Shown here piece by piece: positions 1 to 8,556 of a stretch of 64,000 bases of DNA. A program made the position numbers and the translations under genes. The first letter of the stretch is position 1, and each line of letters opens with the position of its first letter. The notes under the pieces are model-generated. The model did not search any database, had not been told where the DNA came from, and saw only the letters and a program-made list of their open reading frames with translations. Location: assembly GCF_002196705.1 (NCBI RefSeq), contig NZ_NADJ01000033.1, positions 186,001 to 250,000 of the forward strand, in the 5' to 3' direction. The DNA is from Desulfosporosinus sp. FKB. Lineage in GTDB: Bacteria; Bacillota; Desulfitobacteriia; Desulfitobacteriales; Desulfitobacteriaceae.

Positions 1-48
1 TAGTATTTATAACAGACATTATCAATCCTACCAATCTATAAAGAATTA

Positions 49-267
49 TTGTATAGAGTTCTTGGAAAGAATGAAAGACAAGACTTTTATAACAATGATC
101 AGGGTAAGAAAGTTACCTTTCTCCAGATGACCGGAGAATCATTTATAATGTTGAAGGTGGGGGAACTTAACGTACTTCCATTATTGTGTCTTCCCAGAAA
201 AAAAGTGAGATTCAATTCTGCTAAAGATCTATTAGGTTACTTCATATGGGGATTATTTAAGCTATAA
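49..267 (+). CDS. Possible small hypothetical protein
   Basis: An open frame of 72 codons starting at TTG and ending just before a good terminator. I do not recognise the product. It is basic, has no clear membrane segment and ends in a short hydrophobic patch. No convincing ribosome binding site precedes the TTG, and the window edge cuts the upstream context, so it may be the tail of a decayed gene. The terminator placed immediately after it is the main reason to list it. Confidence 0.25.
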   Translation: MYRVLGKNERQDFYNNDQGKKVTFLQMTGESFIMLKVGELNVLPLLCLPRKKVRFNSAKDLLGYFIWGLFKL

Positions 268-281
268 AAAATCACTCCGTT

Positions 282-326
282 AAAAAGGCTGAAGCCCTTG
301 GTATAAAAGGGTCTTCAGCCTTTTTT
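282..326 (+). terminator. Rho-independent terminator
   Basis: The stem AAAAAGGCTGAAGCCC pairs with its near-complement ending AGCCTTTTTT, with one bulged base and a short A/T loop, followed by a T run. It lies after the small frame at 49-267. The A run on the left arm could also let it work on the minus strand, but the minus-strand malic enzyme gene transcribes through this position only after its own stop at 409. Confidence 0.8.
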
Positions 327-408
327 CTTCCTAGTCCGGATTGTTTCTTTAACTCAATTCACTTTAATAAATCCTTCTAGTTTAACAGTGAAAAATATTG
401 TTAAATCA

Positions 409-1641
409 TTAACAATGTTTAGCAAGTAAGTCGCGTAAACTTTGGGCTACTAATTCAGGATCTACTTTCTTATTAGCAACGCCGCTCTCAATAGCTGCTT
501 TTGCGACAGCAGCCGCAACTGTAGGGGAAACTCTATTATCAAAAGCTTTGGGGATTATATAGTCAGCGCTAAGTTCCGAGGGACTGACCAGAGAAGCAAT
601 TGCTTCCGCCGCCGCTATTTTCATTGCTCCATTAATCTCTCTTGCTTCACAGTCAAAAGCACCACGGAAAATGCCTGGAAAAGCTAGAATGTTGTTGATT
701 TGATTTGGAAAGTCTGAACGGCCTGTGCCAACCACCGCTGCGCCAGCTTTGATTGCTTCTTCCGGCCAAATTTCAGGGATAGGATTTGCCTGAGCAAAAA
801 TGATGGGCTCTTTTGCCATTGATTTAATCATCTCAGGAGTCACGGTATTTCCCACAGAGATTCCGATAAAAACATCAGCCCCTTTCAGAGCATCTGCGAG
901 ACTTCCTTTGATCATGGCGCGATTTGTTTTCCTAGCGATTTCTTCTTTGTATTTATTCATTCCAACAGGACGTCCTTCATAAATTGCTCCTTTGGAATCG
1001 CACATGATCACGTTTTGCAGGCCACAATCCATTAATAGTTTGACTATAGCAATACCGGCAGCACCTGCACCGCTTGTAACTATAGTAACGTTTTTTAGAT
1101 CTTTGCTGACTATCTTCAAGGCGTTTATTATAGCAGCCAAAGTTACAATTGCTGTGCCGTGTTGATCATCATGGAAAACAGGACCTGCATATATTTGCTT
1201 TAGTTTTTCTTCAATTTCAAAACACTCAGGGGCTTTGATATCTTCTAGGTTGATACCGCCAAAGGTAGGCTCCAGTAATTTAACGAATTCTACTATTTTA
1301 TCCGTATCTTTTGTATTAATACAGATTGGAAATGAATCTACACCTGCAAAATGTTTAAATAGCAGGGATTTCCCTTCCATCACAGGCATAGCAGCCCGTG
1401 GACCTATGTCACCTAGTCCAAGAACAGCCGTTCCATTGGACACCACAGCCACGCAGTTGGCTCTGTTAGTATATACATTCACCAAGTCCGGCTTACTTGC
1501 AATTTCCAGACAAGGCTCAGCAACTCCTGGAGAATAAGCAAGACTTAAATCGTTTTGATCACGACAGGGAACCTTAATAGACAGTTCTATTTTTCCATGA
1601 TTACTAGTGTGAAGATTTAAAGCATCATCCCTCAACGACAT
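409..1641 (-). CDS. NAD(P)-dependent malic enzyme (copy 1)
   Basis: Oxidative decarboxylation of malate to pyruvate in the cytosol. The protein shows the family's N-terminal catalytic part (SLAYSPGVAEPC, then EDIKAPECFEIEE and HDDQHGTAIV) and a C-terminal Rossmann NAD(P) domain (TSGAGAAGIAIVKLL). The frame stays open upstream to 1701, but I chose the ATG at 1641. It gives MSLRDDALNLH, which aligns with the start of the second malic enzyme at 25067 (MRTLREEALELH). Length about 410 residues is normal for the short bacterial form. It is 124 bp downstream of the CitE-like gene on the same strand, probably one operon. The cofactor (NAD or NADP) cannot be told by eye. Confidence 0.93.
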   Translation of the reverse strand: MSLRDDALNLHTSNHGKIELSIKVPCRDQNDLSLAYSPGVAEPCLEIASKPDLVNVYTNRANCVAVVSNGTAVLGLGDIGPRAAMPVMEGKSLLFKHFAGVDSFPICINTKDTDKIVEFVKLLEPTFGGINLEDIKAPECFEIEEKLKQIYAGPVFHDDQHGTAIVTLAAIINALKIVSKDLKNVTIVTSGAGAAGIAIVKLLMDCGLQNVIMCDSKGAIYEGRPVGMNKYKEEIARKTNRAMIKGSLADALKGADVFIGISVGNTVTPEMIKSMAKEPIIFAQANPIPEIWPEEAIKAGAAVVGTGRSDFPNQINNILAFPGIFRGAFDCEAREINGAMKIAAAEAIASLVSPSELSADYIIPKAFDNRVSPTVAAAVAKAAIESGVANKKVDPELVAQSLRDLLAKHC

Positions 1642-1765
1642 TATCAACACCATCTTTCCGTATGTTGTAGGCTGTAAAATATCGAAAATCAGACGAGTCA
1701 TATATTCAGGGGAAGATCTAAATTTTATGGAAATTTATCAACTGCATAATGATGTATCTACTATT

Positions 1766-2650
1766 TTAGGACCTTAATTTTTCATTGATCTCTGCTTGGG
1801 CTTTAAGAATATCCACCGCATTAAGATAAACTGGCGTGTCAACCATCTTGTTATTGTATGAAACAGCCGCTTTACCCTTAGCAATAGCCTCTTCTTCAAA
1901 GACTTTAACGATATTTTTAGCCCATTCGACATCTAATGGATCAGGTGAGTATAGACGGTTAGAAGGTTTGACTAAATTGGGATGAACAATCATACGGCCT
2001 TTGTACCCCATCTGACGCCCTTCAGCAACATTACGTTCGTATGCAGGAATGTCCAAATAGGAAAGAAATGGTGCGTCAATAGCTAGTATGCGAGCTGCTT
2101 TGGCTGCTATAGCCAGATATCCCCGGGCAAATTGCTGCTCAACAGCTTCTGAAGTCAGCTTTACTTCCATATCCCGAGTATAATCAACCGCTCCGAAAAT
2201 AGCAGCGACTACACGAGGACTGGCAGCACAAGATTCATATGCCTTTACGATACCTAGAGCAGTTTCAATCAGCAGGCAAATTTTTACACTCCCAATTTCA
2301 AGGCCGCGATCGCGTTCCAGTTCTTCTAATCTCCAGTCAAGACGCTGTACATCAGAAGCACAACCAACTTTTGTAAGGTTAATACCATTGAGTCCTTTAC
2401 AAACAACAGCCTCTAAATCATCGTTGGTCATATTGGTTTCCCAGCTATTGACACGGACCCAAGCTTCTGAACTGCTTGAACTAAGAATTCCTATATTTTC
2501 ACGAACCATTTGGCGCGCCTTTGCTTTCTCTGCAGGTGGAACTAAATCTTCTAAATCTAAAACGATAACATCTGCATGAAAGGTTAAAGCTTCATCCAAA
2601 GCATTCTTATCGTTACCAGGAACATATAACATTGATCTCATAACTGTCAT
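1766..2650 (-). CDS. CitE-like HpcH/HpaI family CoA-ester lyase
   Basis: A TIM-barrel protein of 294 residues in the citrate lyase beta/malyl-CoA lyase family. It starts MTVMRSMLYVPGN, carries the family motif VIVLDLEDLVPPAEK (metal-binding acidic residues), the arginine in WVRVNS, CLLIETALGI with a metal-ligand Glu, and a C-terminal GRMIVHPNLV. There are no citF (alpha) or citD (ACP) genes beside it, so it is unlikely to be part of classical citrate lyase. Stand-alone members act on citramalyl-, malyl- or related CoA esters. The neighbouring malic enzyme suggests a role in C4/C5 acid metabolism, which is inference. Confidence 0.88.
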   Translation of the reverse strand: MTVMRSMLYVPGNDKNALDEALTFHADVIVLDLEDLVPPAEKAKARQMVRENIGILSSSSSEAWVRVNSWETNMTNDDLEAVVCKGLNGINLTKVGCASDVQRLDWRLEELERDRGLEIGSVKICLLIETALGIVKAYESCAASPRVVAAIFGAVDYTRDMEVKLTSEAVEQQFARGYLAIAAKAARILAIDAPFLSYLDIPAYERNVAEGRQMGYKGRMIVHPNLVKPSNRLYSPDPLDVEWAKNIVKVFEEEAIAKGKAAVSYNNKMVDTPVYLNAVDILKAQAEINEKLRS

Positions 2651-2679
2651 ACCGTATTCCCCCTCATATAATAGAATCT

Positions 2680-2693
2680 CACAAGCGCTTGTG
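2680..2693. promoter_or_regulatory. 14-bp perfect palindrome, possible operator
   Basis: CACAAGCGCTTGTG lies 30 bp upstream of the CitE-like start codon on the minus strand. The AAGCGCTT core resembles LacI/CcpA-type operator cores. The position would suit a repressor site over the promoter of the CitE-like/malic enzyme operon. The binding protein is unknown. Confidence 0.4.
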
Positions 2694-3196
2694 CTGCCTT
2701 CATTGTAGATTCCTTTTATAAATAAGTAAAATATCTATTAAGAATACAGTGTATTTGGACAGTAAATAGATGTTTGATTTGTTTAAATAATAAACAGGAC
2801 CATGTTGGTGCTTGGAAATTATATTTTTACTTCTATTCATAAAATGAATACGCCTTATTCAATATAAATATTTTACTGTAACTTAAAAGATGCTTATTAT
2901 CTTAAATAGAAGCGTGCAGAAAATAAATAATTTAAGGAGGATAAATAATTGTAATAAAATAATTGAAATAAATTAATTGAAATCGATTTGGTTTAATTAG
3001 AATAAAGATAATGCTAACTTCATGGCTTGCAGGGAATACAGTTCAAGTTTTTCCAGCTTTTGAAGGTATTCTTTACCAACAATTCAGTGATGTTAAAGCC
3101 CTATTAAGCATAAAGGGATTAAAGTTGGGTTCGCTTTGGTAGAGGCCTCAGCAGAAGAAACATAGATCTTAAAGAATCTCGTGGAGGTTGTTTTTC
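2694..3196. other. Intergenic region between divergent genes
   Basis: A/T-rich, about 500 bp. A strong GGAGG at 2936-2940 is followed only by short open frames. A 43-codon frame (3011-3142) has no good ribosome binding site. In another frame the end of this stretch reads GIKVGFALVEASAEE and then stops, which looks like a gene remnant. I see a weak likeness to adenosine-specific kinase (DUF355) but would not assign it. Promoters for both flanking operons should lie here. Confidence 0.4.
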
Positions 3197-4108
3197 ATGA
3201 ATGAATCGATCCGAAAGTATATGAAAGTAGGATTAGTCCATTTTATGGCATACCCGTATACGGAAAATGGAAATGGACCGATTTTAGAGACGTTGAAAAA
3301 ACTTGCCCTGGATGACTACTTTGAAGTAGTTGAGATAACGTGGATAAAAGATTTGGAAATCAGAAAAAAGGCTAAAAAAATTATTGAAACATCGCATATG
3401 GAGCTCACCTATGCGGGTATGCCGAGATTGCTCACCACCAAGCAGAATATTAATAGTCTCTATGAAGAAGAACGCCTATTGGCAGTATCTAACTTGAAAG
3501 AGGGAATTGACGAAGCTTATGAGATGGGAGCTCTTGATTTTGCTTTTCTAAGTGGTAAATATTCTATAGAGAAAAAAGAAGAAGCCTATCGTACGTTAGT
3601 TAATTCGACCAAAGAATTGTGTACTTATGCAAAATCTAAAGGGAACATGAAAGTCGCTCTAGAGGTTTTTGACTATGACGTTGACAAATGTTCAATTATC
3701 GGTCCAGTCGAGTTAACCAAAAGATATGTAGAGGAAATTTGTAAAGAATACGATAATTTTGGTTTAATGGTTGATTTGAGCCATTTACCTCAACTTCGAG
3801 AAACTGTGGGAGAATCTCTTATTCCTGTCAAGGACTATATAATCCATGCTCACATAGGCAATACCGTTATTAAAGATAAGTTATGTCCAGCCTATGGTGA
3901 CACACATCCGAGGTTTGGTTTTCCTGACAGTGAAAATGACGTTGAAGAAATTGCAGCCTATCTCAAAGTACTCTTATCGATAGGCTATTTGAACAAAAAA
4001 AATCGCCCTGTCGTAAGCCTTGAAGTCAAGCCGTATGGGGAGGAAGATCCGGACTTGATCATTGCAAATGCTAAAAGAGCACTGAATCTTGCTTGGGATC
4101 AAGTGTGA
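3197..4108 (+). CDS. Sugar phosphate isomerase/epimerase-like TIM-barrel protein
   Basis: About 303 residues with the AP-endonuclease-2/xylose-isomerase-like barrel pattern: MKVGLVHFMAYPY near the start, LDFAFLSGKYS, VALEVFDYD with a metal-ligand Glu, GLMVDLSHLPQL, IIHAHIGN (His ligands) and VSLEVKPYGEE at the C-terminus. These are the metal-binding positions of the PF01261 fold. I chose the ATG at 3197 because GGAGG sits 9 nt upstream; the frame is open 9 bp further back. The substrate is unknown. The divergent CitE-like/malic enzyme operon and the following LysR gene suggest a small catabolic locus. Confidence 0.8.
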   Translation: MNESIRKYMKVGLVHFMAYPYTENGNGPILETLKKLALDDYFEVVEITWIKDLEIRKKAKKIIETSHMELTYAGMPRLLTTKQNINSLYEEERLLAVSNLKEGIDEAYEMGALDFAFLSGKYSIEKKEEAYRTLVNSTKELCTYAKSKGNMKVALEVFDYDVDKCSIIGPVELTKRYVEEICKEYDNFGLMVDLSHLPQLRETVGESLIPVKDYIIHAHIGNTVIKDKLCPAYGDTHPRFGFPDSENDVEEIAAYLKVLLSIGYLNKKNRPVVSLEVKPYGEEDPDLIIANAKRALNLAWDQV

Positions 4109-4350
4109 AATTTAAAGTACTTCTTAATGCTAGTTATTTGATATTCAAATTCGATATCTAAATACTAATTTGAACAAAGATGATAGAGGGGGGAGATAAA
4201 TTTTCTTTATGCAGAATACAGACAATGAAGATTTTTTTACTAAAACCATGCACATAGAAGGTAAACTATTCATGGAAAATTCATATGACTCAAAGTTGAT
4301 CAGAATAGGTTAAGCAAATCGTGAGTTGTCGCTGAAAGGTGGCGCAAAAA

Positions 4351-5247
4351 GTGGAAATAAGACATTTAGAGTATTTTCTTGAAGTTTCACGCCACAAAAG
4401 TTTCAGTAAAGTTGCTGAAATTACTCATACTTCTCAACCTACTATAAGCAGGGCAATAAAAGACTTAGAGACCGAATTGGGGAAAACTTTATTTTATCGT
4501 AACTCTAAATATGTTAGATTGACTGATGCTGGGGAAATTGTTCTCGAACAGGCTCAACAAATAATAGATTCTTTTAAGAATATTAATGTCCAATTAGAGG
4601 GTCTTACTAAAACTCATACAGGGAAAATTCTTATTGGATTACCACCAATAACTGCAGTTACCTCATTTTCTTACTTGCTCGGCGCTTTTAAAAGTAAATA
4701 TCCTAAAATTCAAATTCAATTATTTGAATATGGTCCCAAAAAGATTGAAGCCTCTCTTCAAAATGGCTTACTGGACATTGGGATATTTACTCCAGATAAT
4801 GATGATCAGTACGAGTGGGTTTGGTTCGAACAAGATCCGCTTAACGTTATTATGCATCCTACACATAGGCTAGCTCAACAGAGGAGTATCGATTACTTGG
4901 ATTTTTATGGCGAAAATCTAATTTTATACAATAGCGAATATAAACTCCATGACTCTATTATAGATGGATGCAAACAGGTTGGAATTAACCCGGAAATTGC
5001 TTTTGAAACTTCACAGCGAGAGTTAATGACCCAAATGGTTGCAGCTAATCTTGGCTTAGCACTATTACCCAACAAGATATGTAAGGATCTTGATCCCGAA
5101 ATCATAGCTAGCCGTCCATTTTCTAATTCCCAATTACGCTTAGAATTAGCATTGGTATGGAAAAAGGATCGGTATCTTCCACAAGCAGCTCACGAATTTC
5201 TGGAATTTTCAAAGAAAGAATTTTCAGAGGCAAGGGGTAGCTCCTGA
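4351..5247 (+). CDS. LysR-family transcriptional regulator
   Basis: N-terminal winged helix-turn-helix (MEIRHLEYFLEVSRHKSF, then the recognition segment TSQPTISRAIKDLE) and a C-terminal effector-binding domain, about 298 residues, as usual for the family. GTG at 4351 is preferred over GTG at 4339, because AAAGGTGG then sits 8 nt upstream and the protein begins exactly at the canonical LysR start. It follows the TIM-barrel gene by 240 bp and probably controls this locus, sensing a small organic acid; effector unknown. Confidence 0.9.
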   Translation: MEIRHLEYFLEVSRHKSFSKVAEITHTSQPTISRAIKDLETELGKTLFYRNSKYVRLTDAGEIVLEQAQQIIDSFKNINVQLEGLTKTHTGKILIGLPPITAVTSFSYLLGAFKSKYPKIQIQLFEYGPKKIEASLQNGLLDIGIFTPDNDDQYEWVWFEQDPLNVIMHPTHRLAQQRSIDYLDFYGENLILYNSEYKLHDSIIDGCKQVGINPEIAFETSQRELMTQMVAANLGLALLPNKICKDLDPEIIASRPFSNSQLRLELALVWKKDRYLPQAAHEFLEFSKKEFSEARGSS

Positions 5248-5562
5248 GGTGACGCTTTGTCGATGTAAATCATATTTCGTTCGTTAATTTATTATGGAAT
5301 AAACTCGAATTCTTCGAGTTTCAACGAAGTTTTAATCGAGCCTTTTCTTCTTAATAATCCAGATAACCATTTAAGTTGCACTCCAACAGAATGAACAACA
5401 ACTTATTTCGGCAGGCAAGCAAATTTCTGCCCAAGAGGGGTGCTTTGCTTGGCATTATAGTATCAATCCCTTCCTGCAGGATAATATTGAAAAGAGTAGA
5501 TGTAGCGGCTTTTGTCAAATTAATAGGCCTGAAATTTTAAGCTTAATAATATAGCCACATCA

Positions 5563-5615
5563 CATAATGTAAAAACCATGGATAACAAATTATGATCCAT
5601 GGTTTTTACATTATG
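5563..5615. repeat. 21-bp perfect inverted repeat
   Basis: Arms 5563-5583 and 5595-5615 match perfectly (core AAAAACCATGGAT / ATCCATGGTTTTT) around an 11-nt loop. As RNA this is a very stable hairpin. It lacks a clean terminal T run, so it may be a transcription boundary, an operator or a small mobile-element scar rather than a standard terminator. Confidence 0.75.
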
Positions 5616-5697
5616 ATGAGGGGATTTCTTTGGCAAAATTCAAAGTTTTGGACTTGGAAACTAAGACGAATAGGACAACTGATTGAGGGCAAACTTT

Positions 5698-5745
5698 AAT
5701 AATCTTATCTTATCTTTAATCTAAAAAAGATAAGATAAGATTATT
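5698..5745. repeat. 19-bp perfect inverted repeat upstream of dsrM
   Basis: AATAATCTTATCTTATCTT (5698-5716) and its exact complement (5727-5745) flank a 10-nt A/T loop. It lies 78 bp before dsrM. The right arm is followed by TGTTTT. It could terminate upstream transcription or serve as a repressor site; each arm also contains a tandem CTTAT repeat. Confidence 0.75.
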
Positions 5746-5822
5746 TGTTTTAAAAAAAGAAGGTAGGTAAGTCCTGAGTATTGGGCTAATCGAGTTTGTA
5801 AAACAAGTGAGGCGTTAATAAA

Positions 5823-6629
5823 ATGAAATTTTTGTCTTCATTATTGGTTGTTTTGGCTTTGACTCTTATTGCTTGGTTTGGGGTAGGAGTTCTTAAGCTT
5901 TATGCTGTATTTGGAATCGGTATACCCTACTTAGCTTTAATCATTTTCGCGATCGGCTTTATAAATCGCCTATTAAAATTAGAACAAAATAATCCCGAAA
6001 ATTCGCCGGGGACTAAAAAGTTGACGGCAAGAAGACTATTAGAATTACTGTTCTTCCGCTCATTCTTCGGAAACGTAAAAATGAAAAAGCAAGAATCGAA
6101 AGAAGAGTCAGGGTCTTCAAACTGGTTTTGGGCAGGTGTCTACATCTTTTTTGGGTCTCTGCTTATTATTTTAATACGGCATTTGCGGTTGTTTCTAAAT
6201 CCTGTACCCTCGTTTATTCAAGGCTTGGAGACTATAGATAGTTTCCTTACAATTGGTTTTCCTCACAATGTAATTTATATTACTGACATCGTGTTTATGG
6301 TGACTTTAACGGTTATCATATTACGCAGTATTTATACTTCATTTACGAAGAATGCCTCTGTGTCTTTCAGCTATGTCCCTTTATTTCTGCTTCTCGGGAG
6401 TGTTTTGTCGGGAATTATTATGGTCTATTTTTGGCGAGTGGACATAGTGAGTGTGAAGGAATTAGGCATTGGCCTAGTTACTTTCAGACCTTTTATCCCA
6501 ACGAACGTAGGCAGTATTTTATTTATTCATATATTCCTTGTCAGCAGCCTTTTGGTTTATCTGGCCATGTCATCGAGAAAACCGATGTATCAATGGAGTG
6601 CATCCGAAAATGAAGCGAATATCGGCTAA
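5823..6629 (+). CDS. dsrM: DsrM-like membrane cytochrome b (menaquinol-oxidising subunit)
   Basis: A 268-residue integral membrane protein matching DsrM of the DsrMKJOP complex, which links the menaquinone pool to sulfite reduction. Seen: an N-terminal membrane pair, ELLFFRSFFGN, IIILIRHLRLFLNPVPSF-like segment with conserved His/Arg, LLLGSVLSGIIMVYFWRVD, and GLVTFRPFIPTNVGSILFIHIF. Five or six membrane spans are apparent. The spans with conserved histidines should bind heme b. It is followed 60 bp later by dsrJ. No dsrK (heterodisulfide-reductase-like iron-sulfur subunit), dsrO or dsrP is present here, which is unusual. The C-terminus is shorter than in typical DsrM. Confidence 0.82.
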   Translation: MKFLSSLLVVLALTLIAWFGVGVLKLYAVFGIGIPYLALIIFAIGFINRLLKLEQNNPENSPGTKKLTARRLLELLFFRSFFGNVKMKKQESKEESGSSNWFWAGVYIFFGSLLIILIRHLRLFLNPVPSFIQGLETIDSFLTIGFPHNVIYITDIVFMVTLTVIILRSIYTSFTKNASVSFSYVPLFLLLGSVLSGIIMVYFWRVDIVSVKELGIGLVTFRPFIPTNVGSILFIHIFLVSSLLVYLAMSSRKPMYQWSASENEANIG

Positions 6630-6689
6630 GACCTCCGGAAAGATAGAGTGTAAGATTAAAGGTCGAGTTCTTGAAAGGGAGTACTGAGT

Positions 6690-7070
6690 ATGATTTATAG
6701 TAAAAAAATCTACCTAGGAATATTGATATTTATAATCTTGCTCATTTCGCCATTTCTTGCTAGTTTAGGGAAGGCAAATGTTCCACCTGTTCCATCGCTA
6801 GATACACCGGTTATTAACGCAATGACGGTCAAGCAGTGCGTTGAGCCAACAGAGTATATGAAAGACTATCATATGCAATTATTGTATAAGTGGCGAGACG
6901 AGTATGTGCGAGAGGGTAACACTATATATGTTAACAGTCGTGGTCAGAAATACACGATTAGTTTTGAAAAAACCTGTCTGAAGTGTCATTCTAACGAAGA
7001 GCAGTTTTGTCAGAGATGTCATACATATGCTGGAGTGAAGCTTTACTGCTGGGAATGCCATCAGAAATGA
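6690..7070 (+). CDS. dsrJ: DsrJ-like triheme cytochrome c
   Basis: A 126-residue protein with an N-terminal signal anchor (residues about 7-27) and three c-type heme motifs near the C-terminus: CLKCH, CQRCH and CWECH. It also keeps the DsrJ-specific CVEPTEYMKDYHM segment, whose Cys is proposed as an unusual heme ligand in the family. It would sit on the outer face of the membrane. GGGAGTACTGAGT gives a suitable ribosome binding site before ATG 6690. It is probably co-transcribed with dsrM. Confidence 0.85.
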   Translation: MIYSKKIYLGILIFIILLISPFLASLGKANVPPVPSLDTPVINAMTVKQCVEPTEYMKDYHMQLLYKWRDEYVREGNTIYVNSRGQKYTISFEKTCLKCHSNEEQFCQRCHTYAGVKLYCWECHQK

Positions 7071-7320
7071 TCCGGACGATGGAAGGTCTATTCATGACGT
7101 TATTGCCGTTTCCGATAAAGCCTTACAAAGGCTAAACTGAGCGGTAAGAATTGCACAATAGCCAGTTAATGGTATGATGAATACTTTTCACCAATGGGCC
7201 CGTTATTCACGAGAAATTCATAACTTTTTCATGAGATAGTCGTATCCAAAAGCTAAACTAGAAACATAGAAAAGAAAAACAGTTGAAACAAACGAAGATT
7301 TACTATAGGGGGATTAAACC

Positions 7321-7764
7321 ATGAAAAAATTAACTAAGAAAATTACAGCTATCGTAGGAACCGCAACATTGGCTGTAGGACTTATGGCATTACCTGCTTT
7401 GGCGGGGACGGCTCAGGGACAGGACAATGGATGGTTTGGCCAAATGCAAAATTTTATGCAGCAAACCTTTACCCCAGCTCAGCATCAGGCCTTAATGAAC
7501 TCATCAGGAATGCAAAATCTCCATAATTCAGCTGCAATGCAAAAAGCCATGGAAACAGGAGATGTTAGTACAATGCAAGGTCTGATGAATTCAGACCCAG
7601 CTGTTAAGGCTCAAATAGGGCAAGATAATCTTAACAAAATGAATCAATTTATGAGCCAAGCTCAAGGAAATAGGATGAGCGGAAGTGGTGCTGCTAGTTC
7701 GGGTAAGACAATGATGAACGGAATTGGAGGATCCAATACCGGAAGTACTATGATGAATTTCTAA
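7321..7764 (+). CDS. Exported methionine/glutamine-rich protein, unknown function
   Basis: A 147-residue protein with a clear signal peptide (MKKLTKKITAIVG, hydrophobic core, ALPALA cleavage region near residue 28). The mature part has no cysteine. It is rich in Met (17 in all), Gln, Asn and Ser, and ends in two TMMN motifs. GGGG at 7311-7314 precedes ATG 7321 (TAGGGGGATTAAACC). Met-rich exported proteins can bind copper or silver, but nothing here proves that. I do not recognise the family. Confidence 0.75.
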   Translation: MKKLTKKITAIVGTATLAVGLMALPALAGTAQGQDNGWFGQMQNFMQQTFTPAQHQALMNSSGMQNLHNSAAMQKAMETGDVSTMQGLMNSDPAVKAQIGQDNLNKMNQFMSQAQGNRMSGSGAASSGKTMMNGIGGSNTGSTMMNF

Positions 7765-8199
7765 TTAAAGCGATGACAGTTTGACGACAGTTAAATTTAA
7801 GTAAATAACCTTAGTCTGAATCATCTAAATAATATTGTTACGTTTGAAAAGAGTGCGAGGACATGGTTGGCAGTCAAAATGCTGATCTTCCATATAGAAG
7901 AAGATGCATCAGCTGGTCCTGTAAAATTATCAACACTTTTATTAGGCGATTTTAAACAGTTATAAAATAGATTCCAATAAATTTACTGTTAAATAGTTCC
8001 ACTGCAATAAACAGGAGGCCGCTCGGCCTCCTGTTTATTGCTTTTACGGAATTTTTACTTTGAATTTACGAACTAATTATTAACCCTAAATAGAAACTTT
8101 ATGGATTTAAGAGGTATGATTATGCCGATTTAATAAAAGGTCTTGTACAACATGCAAAGACACTAGTTGCGGTCAAGTTTACTTGAGAGGAGATGCGAA
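7765..8199. other. Intergenic region with terminator
   Basis: About 435 bp with no gene that I can support. It contains the strong terminator at 8005-8048 and, beyond it, the promoter region of the small gene at 8200. Confidence 0.4.
8005..8048 (+). terminator. Strong hairpin terminator
   Basis: A perfect 16-bp stem (CAATAAACAGGAGGCC and its complement) closes on the tetraloop GCTC and is followed by CTTTTACGG. The palindrome is symmetrical, so it could work in both directions. Confidence 0.75.
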
Positions 8200-8439
8200 A
8201 TGTTAGATGATTTAGCTTTATGCATTGTTTTAGGATTATTGGCGGCATTTTCGTTTATCATTTTCGAAAGAGCTAGGTTAATGACCGGAAGGAAAATGCT
8301 CACAGAAAAACTGATAGATTTTCTGGAAAAAGTATATCAACGTACAGACCCCCAAAATAAAATTAAAAAGGATGTACAAATTTATCAATTGACTGAAAGA
8401 GCTTTTGTAACAAAGGTTTATTTTGATGACAAAAAGTAA
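8200..8439 (+). CDS. Small membrane-anchored protein upstream of kdpF
   Basis: ATG 8200 follows GAGAGGAG by about 8 nt. The 79-residue product has one N-terminal hydrophobic helix (LALCIVLGLLAAFSFIIF) and then a charged cytoplasmic part of about 50 residues ending KVYFDDKK. It precedes kdpF by 117 bp in the same orientation, so it may be a Kdp accessory peptide, but I know no family for it. Confidence 0.6.
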   Translation: MLDDLALCIVLGLLAAFSFIIFERARLMTGRKMLTEKLIDFLEKVYQRTDPQNKIKKDVQIYQLTERAFVTKVYFDDKK

Positions 8440-8556
8440 TTAACAGAATTACTAGCAAAATTTTTACGTTTTTTTTACGCTGAAGAAGCGATTATTTACA
8501 CCTTTTTTATAGCAAAATAACTTATCATATGGTTTATCAGAAAAGGAGGGCTACGG
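8440..8556 (+). promoter_or_regulatory. Probable kdp promoter region
   Basis: A very A/T-rich stretch with repeated T-tract elements (ATTTTTACG, then TTTTTTTTACG, then ATTTACACCTTTTTTATAG). T-rich TTTACA/TTTATA motifs are typical of KdpE binding sites in other bacteria. Assignment to KdpE is inference. Confidence 0.4.

Larger units (their letters stand above)
5248..5822. other. Gene-free region with two long inverted repeats
   Basis: About 575 bp without a convincing gene. It contains a short palindrome at about 5303-5323 (ACTCGAATTCTTCGAGT) and the two long inverted repeats listed separately. A tiny open frame of 18 codons starts near 5631 but is not supported. The last 60 bp should carry the promoter and leader of the dsrM gene. 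Confidence 0.5.

Noticed and set aside
5563-5745. CRISPR repeats or phage attachment sites
   Set aside because: Only isolated inverted repeats are present, without regularly spaced direct repeats and without integrase or cas genes.
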